This document shows positions 10,198 to 19,631 of a DNA stretch of 64,000 bases, piece by piece. Source of the DNA: an uncultured Steroidobacter sp. (lineage in GTDB: Bacteria > Pseudomonadota > Gammaproteobacteria > Steroidobacterales > Steroidobacteraceae). Positions within the stretch are counted from its first letter, which is position 1. Each line of letters starts with the position of its first letter. The position numbers and the translations under genes are program-made. The notes beneath the pieces are model-generated. The model saw only the letters and a program-made list of their open reading frames with translations, did not search any database and was not told the origin of the DNA. The stretch spans positions 78,870 to 142,869 of the forward strand of contig NZ_CALFXI010000043.1 in assembly GCF_937958065.1 (NCBI RefSeq). The letters run 5' to 3'.

Positions 10198-11438
10198 TTC
10201 AGCTTTCCCTGCTCGCGCAGCCTGTCTTTCTTGCTCTTGCGCTTTCCCTTGATCCCACCGTTGTTCGGTCCAGGCGAAGCTGCGAGCGGCGCGGCGGTTT
10301 CCACCGGCTCGAATCCAGGAACGATTTCACGAGTCAGCGTCAGTTTGTGGCGCTTCTCGATCAACCGAAAATGCGACTCCGTGCTCGCGCTCACGAAGCT
10401 CACCGCCACACCGGCCTGGCCGGCGCGCCCGGTGCGACCGATCCGGTGCACGTAATCGTCCGTGGAGCGCGGCAGATCGAAATTCACGACAGCGGGCAGA
10501 TGCACGATGTCGATGCCGCGGGCCGCGACGTCGGTTGCAACCAGGACCTGCAACTGCTGCGCTTTGAAATCCGCCAGCGCCTGAGTACGTGCGCCCTGGC
10601 TGAGCTCGCCATGAAACGCCGCCGCTTTGATCCCCGCGCGCCGCAACTTCTCCGCGACGTGCTCCGTCGAATATTTGGTCGCGACGAACACCAGCACGCG
10701 AGTCCAGCCCTGTTCCCGGATCAGGCGAAGTAACAACTGGGTGCGACGAGGCGCGTCCACATGAATGACGCGCTGATTGATATCCGGCACGGTCGCGGGT
10801 GTCGAGGCAACCTCGACTCGCAGCGGATCGCGCAGCAGATTCTCCGCAAGCGCATTGACCGCCGGCGGGAACGTCGCGGAGAACAGCAGCGTCTGGCGGC
10901 GTTCGGGCACCAGGCTCAACACCTGGTCGAGCTCGTCTGCAAAACCCAGCTCCAGCAGCCGATCGGCCTCGTCGAGGACCAGCGTCGTCACCGACCGCAG
11001 TCTCAATGCGTTGTGCTCCACCAGATCCAGCAGTCGACCGGGCGTGGCGACGACCATGTCGGCACCGCCTCGCAACGCCATCATTTGCGGATTGATGGAC
11101 ACGCCGCCGAACACCACCGACACCTTGGGCGGTTCGGGCAAATGGCGCGCATACCTCTCGATGGATGCGCCGATCTGCGCTGCCAGTTCGCGCGTGGGCG
11201 CGAGAATCAGCGAACGAACGGGCCGGGGCTTTTCGTGGCTGGCTTGCGAATGCCGCTGCAGCAATGGCAAAGCGAACGCAGCCGTCTTGCCCGAGCCCGT
11301 GTGAGCGCAAGCCCAAACGTCCCGCCCGGTCAGAACGCCAGGAATCACCGCGTTCTGAATGGGAGTGGGCGCGGCGTAGTTGCTCTCTGCGACGGCGCGA
11401 ACGAGCGGCGCGGACAGCCCGAGCGAGGCAAAGGTCAT
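10194..11438 (-). CDS. DEAD-box RNA helicase, RhlE-like
   Basis: This 414-residue helicase has Ala-His-Thr-Gly-Ser-Gly-Lys-Thr (motif I), Pro-Thr-Arg-Glu-Leu-Ala, Asp-Glu-Ala-Asp, Ser-Ala-Thr and His-Arg-Ile-Gly-Arg-Thr-Gly-Arg, then a short Lys/Arg-rich C-terminal tail typical of RhlE-type proteins that act on ribosome assembly or mRNA. The ATG at 11438 begins directly at the family's conserved Met-Thr-Phe-Ala-Ser-Leu-Gly; the upstream in-frame start adds 14 unlike residues. Its stop codon (10194-10196) lies inside the end of the convergent helicase gene. Confidence 0.92.
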   Translation of the reverse strand: MTFASLGLSAPLVRAVAESNYAAPTPIQNAVIPGVLTGRDVWACAHTGSGKTAAFALPLLQRHSQASHEKPRPVRSLILAPTRELAAQIGASIERYARHLPEPPKVSVVFGGVSINPQMMALRGGADMVVATPGRLLDLVEHNALRLRSVTTLVLDEADRLLELGFADELDQVLSLVPERRQTLLFSATFPPAVNALAENLLRDPLRVEVASTPATVPDINQRVIHVDAPRRTQLLLRLIREQGWTRVLVFVATKYSTEHVAEKLRRAGIKAAAFHGELSQGARTQALADFKAQQLQVLVATDVAARGIDIVHLPAVVNFDLPRSTDDYVHRIGRTGRAGQAGVAVSFVSASTESHFRLIEKRHKLTLTREIVPGFEPVETAAPLAASPGPNNGGIKGKRKSKKDRLREQGKLN

Positions 11439-11514
11439 GTGGTGAGTTGGGAGGGGTCGGTCATGCCGCCATGATCGCACGTACGCCGTGCGGCGTGCAG
11501 ACCACGCTCCGAAA

Positions 11515-13041
11515 TCACGCGCTTGGACGGCTCGCGTACCACGCGATCGTGGCGAACAGACCCGCCAATCCGATCATCGTCAAATCGACTCCGGCATAGA
11601 TCCACAGGCCTTGCCCAAGCGAGTTGCCAAGGTGGGCCTCCGTGGTCATCGCGCTCACGATCGGTATCGCTGCGAACGAGATCGCAGCGATAGCAAACTG
11701 CGTCGACCACGCCCGACGCGCACCTTGCACGCCAGCTGCGACGAAGCTCAGCGCCCACGCAATGAAGAAGCAGCGGACCTCCCACTCGGCCCGGCTCGCC
11801 AGATCGGCCGCGAGCAGTCGGTTTGCCAGAAAGTACGCCGCGACACCCAGCCAGATGCCAGCGATCGCGCCGACGTTGAGCACCTGAATCACTCGATAAC
11901 CCTGCTGCCAGAGTCGCGAATCGCCGCTGGCGGGCACGCGCTTGCGCGACCACAAGATCAGACCGGTGGCAACCATCGCCGCGCCCATCAGTCCGCAGAA
12001 GGCGAACATCCAACGCGAATCGCCGGAGGCGAAACGTGCAAGGTGAAGTCCCTTGAGCACACCGTAGGTGCGCAACGCAGGCGGCTCCTGCGGGGTGTAA
12101 GCAAGCAGCTGACCCGTTGCGCCATCGAACGTCATCGTCTGCGTGTTCGCCGAGATACGCCCGGTGTCGCTGCGTCGCATGTGGATGCGAGCGCCCGCGT
12201 AGCCCGGATGTTCGATACTGAGGCTGGCGGGCGACGCGCCGTTCCAGTGACGGCTGGCCTCCAGCAACAACGGTTCGATCGCGGTGAGCTCGGCCCGAAG
12301 CCCGGCGCGCTCGGCGGCAGCCGAGCCAGGCATCAGATAAGTGAGGAACTCGCCTGGATTGTACCCGTACCTGGCATCGACTCCGGCCGGCATGTACATC
12401 AGCATCAACGTGACCAGTCCCGTGTACGTGATCATCACGTGGAAAGGCAAAGCGAGCACGCCTGCGACGTTGTGCCCTTCGCGCCAGGCACGCGCGTCCC
12501 GGCCGGGACGGAACGTGAACAGCTTCTGGAGAATCTTTCGGTGAGTGATCAGGCCGCTCAGGATGGCGACGAGCATGACCATCGCGCACGCTCCCACCAG
12601 CCAGCGGCCCCACTGTGGCTCGAGGCTCAGCTCCGAGTGAAATCTCTGGAAGAATTCACCGCCTCGGGTCTGGCGACCATGGAGGACATCACCGGTCGCC
12701 GGATCCAGCTCGATACTTTCGAACCGGCGCAGCAGATTGCTGGGCTTGCCGGGCTCTGGAATGCGGGTCCAGCCCAGTCGCAGCGTCGGTCGGCGAGGCT
12801 CTGGAGCATCGATGAGCCAGCGAGGTGAATGAGGAGCGCGTTCCTCGAGGATCTGCAGCCCGCGCGCGATAGCGTCCGGATCCATACGCGCGGCGCTCAA
12901 CTCCGGCCGCATCCAGTGCGAAAGCTCCTCGCGAAAGTAACTGAGCGTGCCGGTCACGAAGACCGCGTACAAGATCCAACCGACGGTGACGCCGGCCCAG
13001 CCGTGCAACCACGCCATCGACTGGCGAAACTTGGGCTTCAA
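11515..13041 (-). CDS. PepSY-associated transmembrane protein
   Basis: This 508-residue inner-membrane protein has an N-terminal helix preceded by Trp-Leu-His-Gly-Trp-Ala-Gly, a large periplasmic PepSY-type domain, and further helices, as in the PepSY_TM family (PF03929). Members often neighbour siderophore or iron uptake genes and are proposed to act in ferric reduction or uptake, but the biochemistry is not settled. Here it lies 7 bp after the DUF3649-like gene, in the same run as an ECF sigma factor, which fits an envelope metal-response locus. C-terminal helices are visible at about residues 330-350 and 390-500. Confidence 0.85.
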   Translation of the reverse strand: MKPKFRQSMAWLHGWAGVTVGWILYAVFVTGTLSYFREELSHWMRPELSAARMDPDAIARGLQILEERAPHSPRWLIDAPEPRRPTLRLGWTRIPEPGKPSNLLRRFESIELDPATGDVLHGRQTRGGEFFQRFHSELSLEPQWGRWLVGACAMVMLVAILSGLITHRKILQKLFTFRPGRDARAWREGHNVAGVLALPFHVMITYTGLVTLMLMYMPAGVDARYGYNPGEFLTYLMPGSAAAERAGLRAELTAIEPLLLEASRHWNGASPASLSIEHPGYAGARIHMRRSDTGRISANTQTMTFDGATGQLLAYTPQEPPALRTYGVLKGLHLARFASGDSRWMFAFCGLMGAAMVATGLILWSRKRVPASGDSRLWQQGYRVIQVLNVGAIAGIWLGVAAYFLANRLLAADLASRAEWEVRCFFIAWALSFVAAGVQGARRAWSTQFAIAAISFAAIPIVSAMTTEAHLGNSLGQGLWIYAGVDLTMIGLAGLFATIAWYASRPSA

Positions 13042-13048
13042 TCCGGCG

Positions 13049-13330
13049 TCACTCCATCGATGCCCAGAGCGCGACTTTCAGGACTGCGATGGCCGCAACC
13101 AGGTACAGCCACATCGACCACGCATTGCGCGCGGCGAATACGCTCAAAACGATGGCCGCGTAGATCGCAAACGACAGCATGGTCGCGGTCAGAACCGCCT
13201 CCGCAGGCTCCATCGGCAACAGCAGGGCCAGCAAGGCAACCAGCGACGACGTGAGCAGATAGCCGCCGACGACTGCAGCGACCAGGCGCCCGCCTGTGGA
13301 AACGCGATGGATCAGGGTGGGCCGAGACAT
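13049..13330 (-). CDS. Small DUF3649-like membrane protein
   Basis: This 93-residue hydrophobic protein has three likely membrane helices (about residues 15-37, 44-66 and 69-90) and a short basic N-terminus. Size, hydrophobicity and placement immediately before a PepSY gene match the DUF3649 proteins annotated in iron-uptake clusters. It is 7 bp from the PepSY gene, so the two are almost certainly co-transcribed. Identification rests on pattern and context, not on a search. Confidence 0.7.
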   Translation of the reverse strand: MSRPTLIHRVSTGGRLVAAVVGGYLLTSSLVALLALLLPMEPAEAVLTATMLSFAIYAAIVLSVFAARNAWSMWLYLVAAIAVLKVALWASME

Positions 13331-13432
13331 TCTTTTCGGTGATCACGCTCGGTGCTCGTATGCCCGCAGCATACGACGGCCCGTCAAGCGGGAACAGGCA
13401 CAGATCGCCACCGAATTTGCGACGCGTTGATG

Positions 13433-14107
13433 CTACAACCGGGCGAGAACGCGGGCGATCAGACCGTCGCAACGTCCGCCGCCGAACTCGAACACGTCGC
13501 GCTCGGCCAGATCGATTTCCTGTGCCAGCGCCTCACGCAGCAGACTGCGCGCGCGGAAATGACGGCTCCGCACGGTTTCCTCGGGAATATCGAGGATCTG
13601 TGCGGTGTCCTGAACGCTGAGCTCTTCGACGGCACGCAGTACGAACACGACCCGGAACGGCTCGGGCAGCTCATCGAGCTTGTGCTCCAGCAGGTCTCGC
13701 AGCTGCGCACGACCGATCGCCTGGTCCGGCAGCTCCGAATCCCGGGCGGCCACGCTATCGACGTCGGGTCTGTTGGTTGAGCTGACCATGGGAATCACGT
13801 TCTCGCGGCGGTGGTGACGACGCAGGCGGCCCGAGCATTCGTTGAGGACGAGACGCGACAGCCAGGTCGACAGCGCCGCATCACCGCGGAACTGCCGCAA
13901 CGATTGATATGCTGCCAGATACACTTCCTGCAGCACATCGTCCGCTTCGGCCGGGTCTTTGAGAACCGCCCTCGCCAGTCGATAGAGCCGACGGTTATAG
14001 CGGCGCATCAGCCCCGCGAACGCGACGTGATCGCCTGCCGCGACACGATGCGCAATCGCAATGTCGTCCTCATCGGTGGGTAGTGACGATGCGATCTCGG
14101 GCGTCAT
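13433..14107 (-). CDS. RNA polymerase ECF sigma factor
   Basis: This is a 224-residue sigma-70 family protein with only regions 2 and 4. Region 2 includes Ala-Asp-Asp-Val-Leu-Gln-Glu-Val near residue 60 and the promoter-melting Thr-Trp-Leu segment; region 4 carries the helix-turn-helix Ala-Gln-Ile-Leu-Asp-Ile-Pro-Glu-Glu-Thr-Val. The ATG at 14107 overlaps the stop of the cupredoxin gene as ATGA, which fixes the start by translational coupling. No anti-sigma factor gene is visible beside it, so control must come from elsewhere or from the co-transcribed envelope proteins. Confidence 0.9.
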   Translation of the reverse strand: MTPEIASSLPTDEDDIAIAHRVAAGDHVAFAGLMRRYNRRLYRLARAVLKDPAEADDVLQEVYLAAYQSLRQFRGDAALSTWLSRLVLNECSGRLRRHHRRENVIPMVSSTNRPDVDSVAARDSELPDQAIGRAQLRDLLEHKLDELPEPFRVVFVLRAVEELSVQDTAQILDIPEETVRSRHFRARSLLREALAQEIDLAERDVFEFGGGRCDGLIARVLARL

Positions 14108-14469
14108 TGGACGATCAGCGTCCCCTTCATGGTTGGATGGTACGTGCACGTATAAGTGTAGCGCCCCGGCGCGGCGGCGACGTACGTCCAGGATTTTCCG
14201 ACCGGGATGTCCCCCGAATCGAATGCTTTCCCGTCCTCGGTGACCGTGTGCGGAAACAGATCCTTGTTGACCCAGACGACACGATCGCCGCGCCTGACCG
14301 ACAGCTCATCGGGACCAAACTGCATGCTTTCGATACTCACGGTATGGGTCGCCGGCTCTGCGGACGAGGCGCGCTCGGTGAGCGTCATCACGGCCAGGAG
14401 CGAACCGACCGTCACCGCCAGCATCCGCCGGCGGCGATCGAGGTGAATGAGGTCTGCGCGCTCAGCCAC
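14104..14469 (-). CDS. Secreted cupredoxin (type 1 copper protein)
   Basis: About 121 residues: an Arg-rich N-terminus, a hydrophobic export segment, and a plastocyanin/azurin-like domain. The type 1 copper ligands are visible as Pro-His-Thr-Val-Thr, then Cys-Thr-Tyr-His and Met in the last 15 residues (His-Cys-His-Met). It probably acts as a periplasmic electron carrier or copper-binding protein. The GTG at 14469 overlaps the stop of the preceding DUF4142 gene by 8 bp and is chosen on that coupling; an internal ATG at 14424 also begins the hydrophobic stretch. Its stop overlaps the sigma factor start. Confidence 0.85.
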   Translation of the reverse strand: MAERADLIHLDRRRRMLAVTVGSLLAVMTLTERASSAEPATHTVSIESMQFGPDELSVRRGDRVVWVNKDLFPHTVTEDGKAFDSGDIPVGKSWTYVAAAPGRYTYTCTYHPTMKGTLIVQ

Positions 14470-14995
14470 TGGTCCTGCCCAAGGAAGCCTGCAACTGCTT
14501 CGCATGTTCCAGATGCGCGACGAATGCCGGACGCACCTTGACCAGCAGCGCCTTCAGCTCCGCATTCTGAGCGCTGGGAATCAGCGTTTTGTCCATCGCG
14601 TCCAGCACCGCCTGGTGATAAGCGACTTCGTGATCGACATACGCTTTATCGAACGCCGCGCCGCTCAGCTTCTTCAGCGCCGCGAGGTTTTCATCACCGC
14701 CCTTCTGCAGGCTCTTGCTGGTGTCGTTCGGCTGCGGCGTCACGTGAAGTTTCGTGACGAGCGCCTCCGCCGATTGGTTTACGCCGCTGTGGTCCGTGAC
14801 CATGCGCTGCCCGAAGTCTCTGACCTCCTGGGAATGAGCGCGGGATTGGGCCAGCTTGCCGGCGTCGATATCGATCTGGTTGGCAGTGACGACGATGTGG
14901 GCGATCTGCGCATCGCTGGGGCCGGCACTCGCTGCGCCAGCGTCGACGGCAACGAGCGCGAGCGCCGCTGCGAAGGCGGTAAGCCAGGTGTTCAT
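14462..14995 (-). CDS. DUF4142 family secreted protein
   Basis: This 177-residue protein has a clear signal peptide (about 1-23, ending Ala-Ser-Ala) and a helical, His-containing mature part with Asp-His-Ser-Gly and Asp-His-Glu-Val-Ala-Tyr-His motifs. This matches DUF4142, whose members are predicted ferritin-like four-helix bundles of unknown function in the periplasm. The ATG at 14995 is chosen for its GGAG ribosome site and signal peptide. It leads a coupled run with the cupredoxin and ECF sigma factor genes, which suggests an envelope stress or metal function. Confidence 0.82.
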   Translation of the reverse strand: MNTWLTAFAAALALVAVDAGAASAGPSDAQIAHIVVTANQIDIDAGKLAQSRAHSQEVRDFGQRMVTDHSGVNQSAEALVTKLHVTPQPNDTSKSLQKGGDENLAALKKLSGAAFDKAYVDHEVAYHQAVLDAMDKTLIPSAQNAELKALLVKVRPAFVAHLEHAKQLQASLGRTSG

Positions 14996-15027
14996 GGGTC
15001 GCTCCTGATTTGAGGGATCCTGCGTGA

Positions 15028-15058
15028 TATTCGATGTCACGAGTCCGCGCCCCGTTCC
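15028..15058 (-). promoter_or_regulatory. Possible ECF-type promoter for the DUF4142-cupredoxin-sigma run
   Basis: On the minus strand GGGAACGG (reverse complement at 15052-15059) is followed about 13 bp later by GTGACA, loosely resembling a GGAAC-type ECF -35 box with a GT-rich -10. This would fit autoregulation by the sigma factor encoded in the operon. The spacing is shorter than usual, so the call is weak. Confidence 0.22.
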
Positions 15059-15065
15059 CGCCAGG

Positions 15066-18000
15066 CTAGGGTTGTCGCCCGAATCTCCTGCGCGGCCTGG
15101 CCGTCTTCTTGGGCTCGGATGCGGTGGGCTCGCCTGCCGCGACGGCAGCGGATGTGGTCGCAGGCACGAACGGCCGGCCCGTCATTTCCTGAAGTTCTTC
15201 GACCAGCGACTTCGCGGGTGTTTCCTCGACCGGTGCGACACTCACCTGCTCCGGATCCAGCGGCGCGATGCCAAGCTCTGCGAGCCGATCGAACACGCGA
15301 CGCAGCGCCGCGTCCGGATCCCGATAGAACGCACTGCCACGGATGCGAACGAACTGCCACCCCAGGCGTTCGAGCACGGCCTGGCGCGCAATGTCCTCAC
15401 TGAGGCTCTCGGGCGTGCGATACCGGTCGCCGTCACACTCCACCGCCAGTCGCTTGCCATCGTTCTCGATGACCATGTCGATGCGGAAGTGACCGATGCT
15501 CATCTGCTGTTGCACGCGGAAGCCCGCGGCCGTCAGACGCTTCGCCACTTCGCGTTCGAGCGGCGACTCAGGTTCCAGGCGATCCCGCTCGGCCCCTGGC
15601 GCGGACAGATTCGGCTGTTGTGCGTGCTGAAGTAACTGGAAGCGCAAGTCGTCGGTCTTCAAGTCGCGATCCGCATCGAACGAATACACGACCCATAGCT
15701 GGTCGCGCGCCCGGCTCGCGGCAACGTTGTAACGTTTCTTGACCAGTTCATACACACCTTCTCGCACGGTACGCAGCGCCGCTTCTTCCGGCGTGCTATC
15801 CACGAGCGACAACAGGATGATGTCGCGCTCGTCGCCCTGAAACTCGGCCGAGATGCCGGCGAGGATGCGCCGCTTCTCCAGCTCCACGCTGTCGATCCGC
15901 TTGTGAAGCAGCGACTGGATCAGCAGCGCCTGCTCCTCTTTCACCATCGAGATCACGCCGATGGTCTTGCCTTCATAGGCCGGATGGCGCGTCATCGCCT
16001 TGATCAGCGCCACGATCGCCTCGGCCTCTGTCGGGTTCACGTCACCTTGCCGCACGCCATCCACCGGATATGGAACGCACGCGGGTTTGATGTGTGTCGA
16101 GTTTGCCGCCCGCAGCGGCAGGATCTTGCCGTCATAGGACAGCCGGTTGCTGAACGCAATGATCTCCGGCACCGAGCGGAAATGCTCGATCAAGCGCACC
16201 GCATCCCCAAACGCCTGCCGCCCGATGTCGTAGATGGAGGACATGGCATCGAACAGATGCGCGTTCGGGAAGTCATGCAGCATGGACTTGCGCAGATTCT
16301 CCAGCGCGGTCTGCTCCTTGCCCACGCCCAGCGGCGTCACCTGCTCGTGGTCGCCGACGATCACGACCTGCCGCGCCATGTACAGCGGAATGAGCGCATT
16401 GAGATCCGCCTGGCTGGCCTCGTCGACGATCACCAGATCGAAGCGCGTGGCCCGCGGATCGAAGGTCTCGGCGACCATGGAGATGGGCATGATCCACACC
16501 GGCACTGCTTCGACCGAATGTTTCATCAGCTTGCGAGCTTCGGTGAGCAAGGTCTGCCGACGCTCGGGGTGCCGTGTCGACATCAAGCGCTTGGCCGTAT
16601 CCAGCCAGCCGATCAGCGCCTGCCGGATCGCATTGTTTCCTTGCAGGCGCGCCAGCTGCTGGCCCCACGCGGTAGCATCGATCAGCTCTTGTGTCACCGG
16701 CCGCAAGCGGTCGCGAGTGCGGTCCGCTTCGTACTGCAGCGTCTGCGCATCCAGGCGATCCATCTGCACCAGCGCGTCGTGCAGCTGACGATAGATCCAG
16801 GCCAGCTCCAGATCGCCCGGCGGATGCCCTTTGTCATGCGGCGCCTTGCGATCCTGCAAGCGGTCCGCCCAGCGAGGTGCAACTTCGCGCAGCCGCGTCA
16901 GCAACTCGTCACGTTCCGCCGTCAACGGCTTCACCGCGAGCAAGCGCTGTGCGTACTCGATCGCCGCTCTGTATCCGTGCGCATCGCGAGCTTCGACCGC
17001 TGCGAGCAGTCGGGAAGTGCAACCCGCGCCGGGAGACTGCGGATCGATATCGCCAACGCGCGCCGCGAGTTGATCGAACCAGTCATCGATCTCGCGCCGC
17101 TTGCGTCGATCCGCTTCAGTGGCGAGCAATGGAGGCAGAACTTCAGCAGACAGTCGCTCGACGGTCTGATACTCCGCCAGCGGGCTCGGCTCGCGCGGAA
17201 TCTGCGCCACGAGTTCGTCCAGTCGCAGACCTTCGTTGCGCAGCTGCTCGGCCAGCGCGCCCCACGTATGCGCATGCCAATCGAGACAATGACGAATCTC
17301 GTCCGTGAGCGCACGGCAAGCCAGTTCCGGCTCCGGCCCCATGGAGCGAAACAGCGAATCGATGTGTCCGCCGATGAGCGCGTTCCAGGCGTCTTCGATT
17401 TCCAGTCGACGCACTTCCAGGTCGGCCACCATCTCCAGCACATGGAAGTGATCGATGCGTGAGGGCTCCCCGGCGGCCACCGACGCGGATTTCACGAACT
17501 GCCGCCACTCCGAACGCGCCGCCATCGTCAGGAAACCCAGGCCTCGGCCTGCTTCCAAGTGCTGCACGATCTCCTGAGCGATGCGTCGTTGAGTTTCCGC
17601 CGGCATCGACTTCGACAACTGCGGCCGGTGATGGCGCAACAGCGCGCATTGAGCGTTCGCTTCCGCCGCTTCTTCGATGCCGTGAATCAATTGTTCCCAG
17701 ACTTCGCGCTGGGTGCCGCCGTTGATACCGGCGACGATCGCGTACGGTCGCCACGCCTGCCGGCGCCGCAGCTCCGAAAACTCTTCCGCCAACGTGGCGG
17801 CCAGCGCGTGAATCGCAGCGCTGTTGCCGGTTTTCGTCCATCGATGCGTGCCCGCCGACAGGTCCGCCGCTGCGAGCCGCTGATGTTCCGACGCTTGCGA
17901 TTCGAATTCGCGCTCGGTCGGCAAGTCATCCAGATTGGGGAGTGGGCGACGCGAATCGTGCTCTTCGTCCGCCGGGAATGCGGCGCCCAACGCATACAGC

Positions 18001-19631
18001 CGACCCAGCTCGCTGGAATTCAGCGGCAATGACGCGCCCAGCTTCACCGGCCCTGGAATCCACGCGTGTTGCGCACCGTGAGCCTTCACATACTTCGCCG
18101 CGTCGGATGGCGAGAATCGCCGCTCATCGACCGTGATCTCGCGATACTCGTTTTCGAGCGCCTCGCGCAGATCCCGCTGCAGCACCTTGAGTTCGTTGAG
18201 CAACTCTTTACGCCGTTCTCCGAGCCGGGTCGCTCGCGACACCAACGACGCACTGGTCTCGGTCGTCAAGCGCTCGGTGATGGACCCGATGGATGTTTCC
18301 AATTGCCGCCGGGCATCCTGATCGCTGCCCAGCACGGCGACACACAACGGACGCAGCACATCGGGCACCTTGTCACGTAGTACGCGCAACGCTTTCGCGG
18401 TCTGCGCCGTGACCAGGATGGACTTGCCCTGCGCCAGCTGATGGCCGATGAGGTTCGCGATGGTATGCGTCTTGCCCGTGCCGGGCGGGCCTTGCACCAG
18501 CACCGAGCCGCTGTGGCTCAAGCGCTTGATGATCTGGATCTGTTCCTGGTTCGCTTCCTTGCCGAGCAGCACGTCATCGTCATCGAGCGGAGCGGCCGGC
18601 ACCGTCGCGGCAGTTTCCTCGACCGGCGTGCCCGCAATCTGCACCATCGCCGGCGCGAACGCTTCGCGCCGATCGATATCGTCGATGATGGCGTCGACCG
18701 CATTCGCGATACCGCCGACCCGCTTGCGTAGTATCAGCATTGGATCGCGCCACATGCGCGGCGCGTCGGAAGGTTCGTCGGTGACACGCTCCTTGAACAG
18801 GCGGCCACTGGTGGGCGACAGCGTCTGCACCAGCGTCTTCAGATAACTTTCCGTGTCGTCGGCGCCCCACGGATGCAGACCGGCGTTCTCCAGCTCTGCT
18901 GTCCGATTGCGCAGCGCTGCGGCCGCCGTGTTCTGCAAATCCACGAACAGCGCGCTGTACAGCTCGGTCGGGCGATCGGTCTCGTGAATGCTGAACTCCG
19001 CGGCGCTGGCATCGAAGCGCAGCTCGACGCGCTTGAGCATCACCGGATGATCGATCGGAACACTGCCTTCGATCGAGGAGACCGCGCGCCAGTTCAGCCG
19101 GCCATCGGCGGCCACCAGCTCGAGCAGCTCGCCGTCGCGCTCGATGGCCGAATGGATTTCATAGAACAGCTCGAAGAAGTGCAGTGCCTTGCGTGCGGCC
19201 AGCTCCGAAACCGCCCACTCCTCGCGTTGCGCCACCCAGGCTTCGAAATCGGCCAGGCGCTGCTCGTCATCGTCGAACCGGATGTTGAGCGGCGGGCTGT
19301 CCGCCGCCGTGACGTTGCGAGTCGCCGAGAAATACGCGGCCTTGGTGGGATCGTCCCAGTCCGGTAACAGCCAGTTGCTGACGTTGAACGGCGGCGTCGG
19401 ACACGGCATCGACACAGGACGCGCAATTCGCAACAGACAGTCGTCCGGAACCTGCGTGCCGTCGCTGGGACCGGGGCGATTGATCTGCACACACGGATGA
19501 TCCGGCGCATCGGCCAGCCGGATCGCCCGAGGATGCTGGCTCACGTGCCGAACCGGAGGAAACCGCAGCTGGTTGGCTTCCTTCAGGAACAGATATAGCT
19601 GCCGCAGCTTGTGCCGGATGTGCTCGATCAT
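15066..19631 (-). CDS. Large SF1 DNA/RNA helicase with C-terminal endonuclease-like domain
   Basis: This is a 1521-residue protein. Walker A (Gly-Pro-Pro-Gly-Thr-Gly-Lys-Thr) lies near residue 380 and the Walker B Asp-Glu-Ala-Ser near 1067, with a long helical insertion of about 600 residues between them. A UvrD/Dna2-like second RecA domain follows, with Glu-Phe-Gln-Gly-Asp-Glu and Asn-Val-Ala-Ala-Ser-Arg-Ala. Residues about 1365-1460 look like a Vsr/DUF559 (REase_MTES_1575) nuclease: Phe-Arg-Ile-Asp-Met-Val-Ile then Ala-Val-Glu-Cys-Asp-Gly-Asp, a PD-(D/E)XK-like core. Helicase-Vsr fusions include known and candidate phage-defence proteins such as Hhe, but housekeeping roles are not excluded. 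It is a single gene, divergent from the mxa operon. Confidence 0.85.
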   Translation of the reverse strand: MIEHIRHKLRQLYLFLKEANQLRFPPVRHVSQHPRAIRLADAPDHPCVQINRPGPSDGTQVPDDCLLRIARPVSMPCPTPPFNVSNWLLPDWDDPTKAAYFSATRNVTAADSPPLNIRFDDDEQRLADFEAWVAQREEWAVSELAARKALHFFELFYEIHSAIERDGELLELVAADGRLNWRAVSSIEGSVPIDHPVMLKRVELRFDASAAEFSIHETDRPTELYSALFVDLQNTAAAALRNRTAELENAGLHPWGADDTESYLKTLVQTLSPTSGRLFKERVTDEPSDAPRMWRDPMLILRKRVGGIANAVDAIIDDIDRREAFAPAMVQIAGTPVEETAATVPAAPLDDDDVLLGKEANQEQIQIIKRLSHSGSVLVQGPPGTGKTHTIANLIGHQLAQGKSILVTAQTAKALRVLRDKVPDVLRPLCVAVLGSDQDARRQLETSIGSITERLTTETSASLVSRATRLGERRKELLNELKVLQRDLREALENEYREITVDERRFSPSDAAKYVKAHGAQHAWIPGPVKLGASLPLNSSELGRLYALGAAFPADEEHDSRRPLPNLDDLPTEREFESQASEHQRLAAADLSAGTHRWTKTGNSAAIHALAATLAEEFSELRRRQAWRPYAIVAGINGGTQREVWEQLIHGIEEAAEANAQCALLRHHRPQLSKSMPAETQRRIAQEIVQHLEAGRGLGFLTMAARSEWRQFVKSASVAAGEPSRIDHFHVLEMVADLEVRRLEIEDAWNALIGGHIDSLFRSMGPEPELACRALTDEIRHCLDWHAHTWGALAEQLRNEGLRLDELVAQIPREPSPLAEYQTVERLSAEVLPPLLATEADRRKRREIDDWFDQLAARVGDIDPQSPGAGCTSRLLAAVEARDAHGYRAAIEYAQRLLAVKPLTAERDELLTRLREVAPRWADRLQDRKAPHDKGHPPGDLELAWIYRQLHDALVQMDRLDAQTLQYEADRTRDRLRPVTQELIDATAWGQQLARLQGNNAIRQALIGWLDTAKRLMSTRHPERRQTLLTEARKLMKHSVEAVPVWIMPISMVAETFDPRATRFDLVIVDEASQADLNALIPLYMARQVVIVGDHEQVTPLGVGKEQTALENLRKSMLHDFPNAHLFDAMSSIYDIGRQAFGDAVRLIEHFRSVPEIIAFSNRLSYDGKILPLRAANSTHIKPACVPYPVDGVRQGDVNPTEAEAIVALIKAMTRHPAYEGKTIGVISMVKEEQALLIQSLLHKRIDSVELEKRRILAGISAEFQGDERDIILLSLVDSTPEEAALRTVREGVYELVKKRYNVAASRARDQLWVVYSFDADRDLKTDDLRFQLLQHAQQPNLSAPGAERDRLEPESPLEREVAKRLTAAGFRVQQQMSIGHFRIDMVIENDGKRLAVECDGDRYRTPESLSEDIARQAVLERLGWQFVRIRGSAFYRDPDAALRRVFDRLAELGIAPLDPEQVSVAPVEETPAKSLVEELQEMTGRPFVPATTSAAVAAGEPTASEPKKTARPRRRFGRQP

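Noticed and set aside
15066..19631. Naming the helicase-nuclease as the Hhe defence protein
   Set aside because: Its N-terminal region does not clearly show DUF4011, so only the general helicase-Vsr architecture is claimed.
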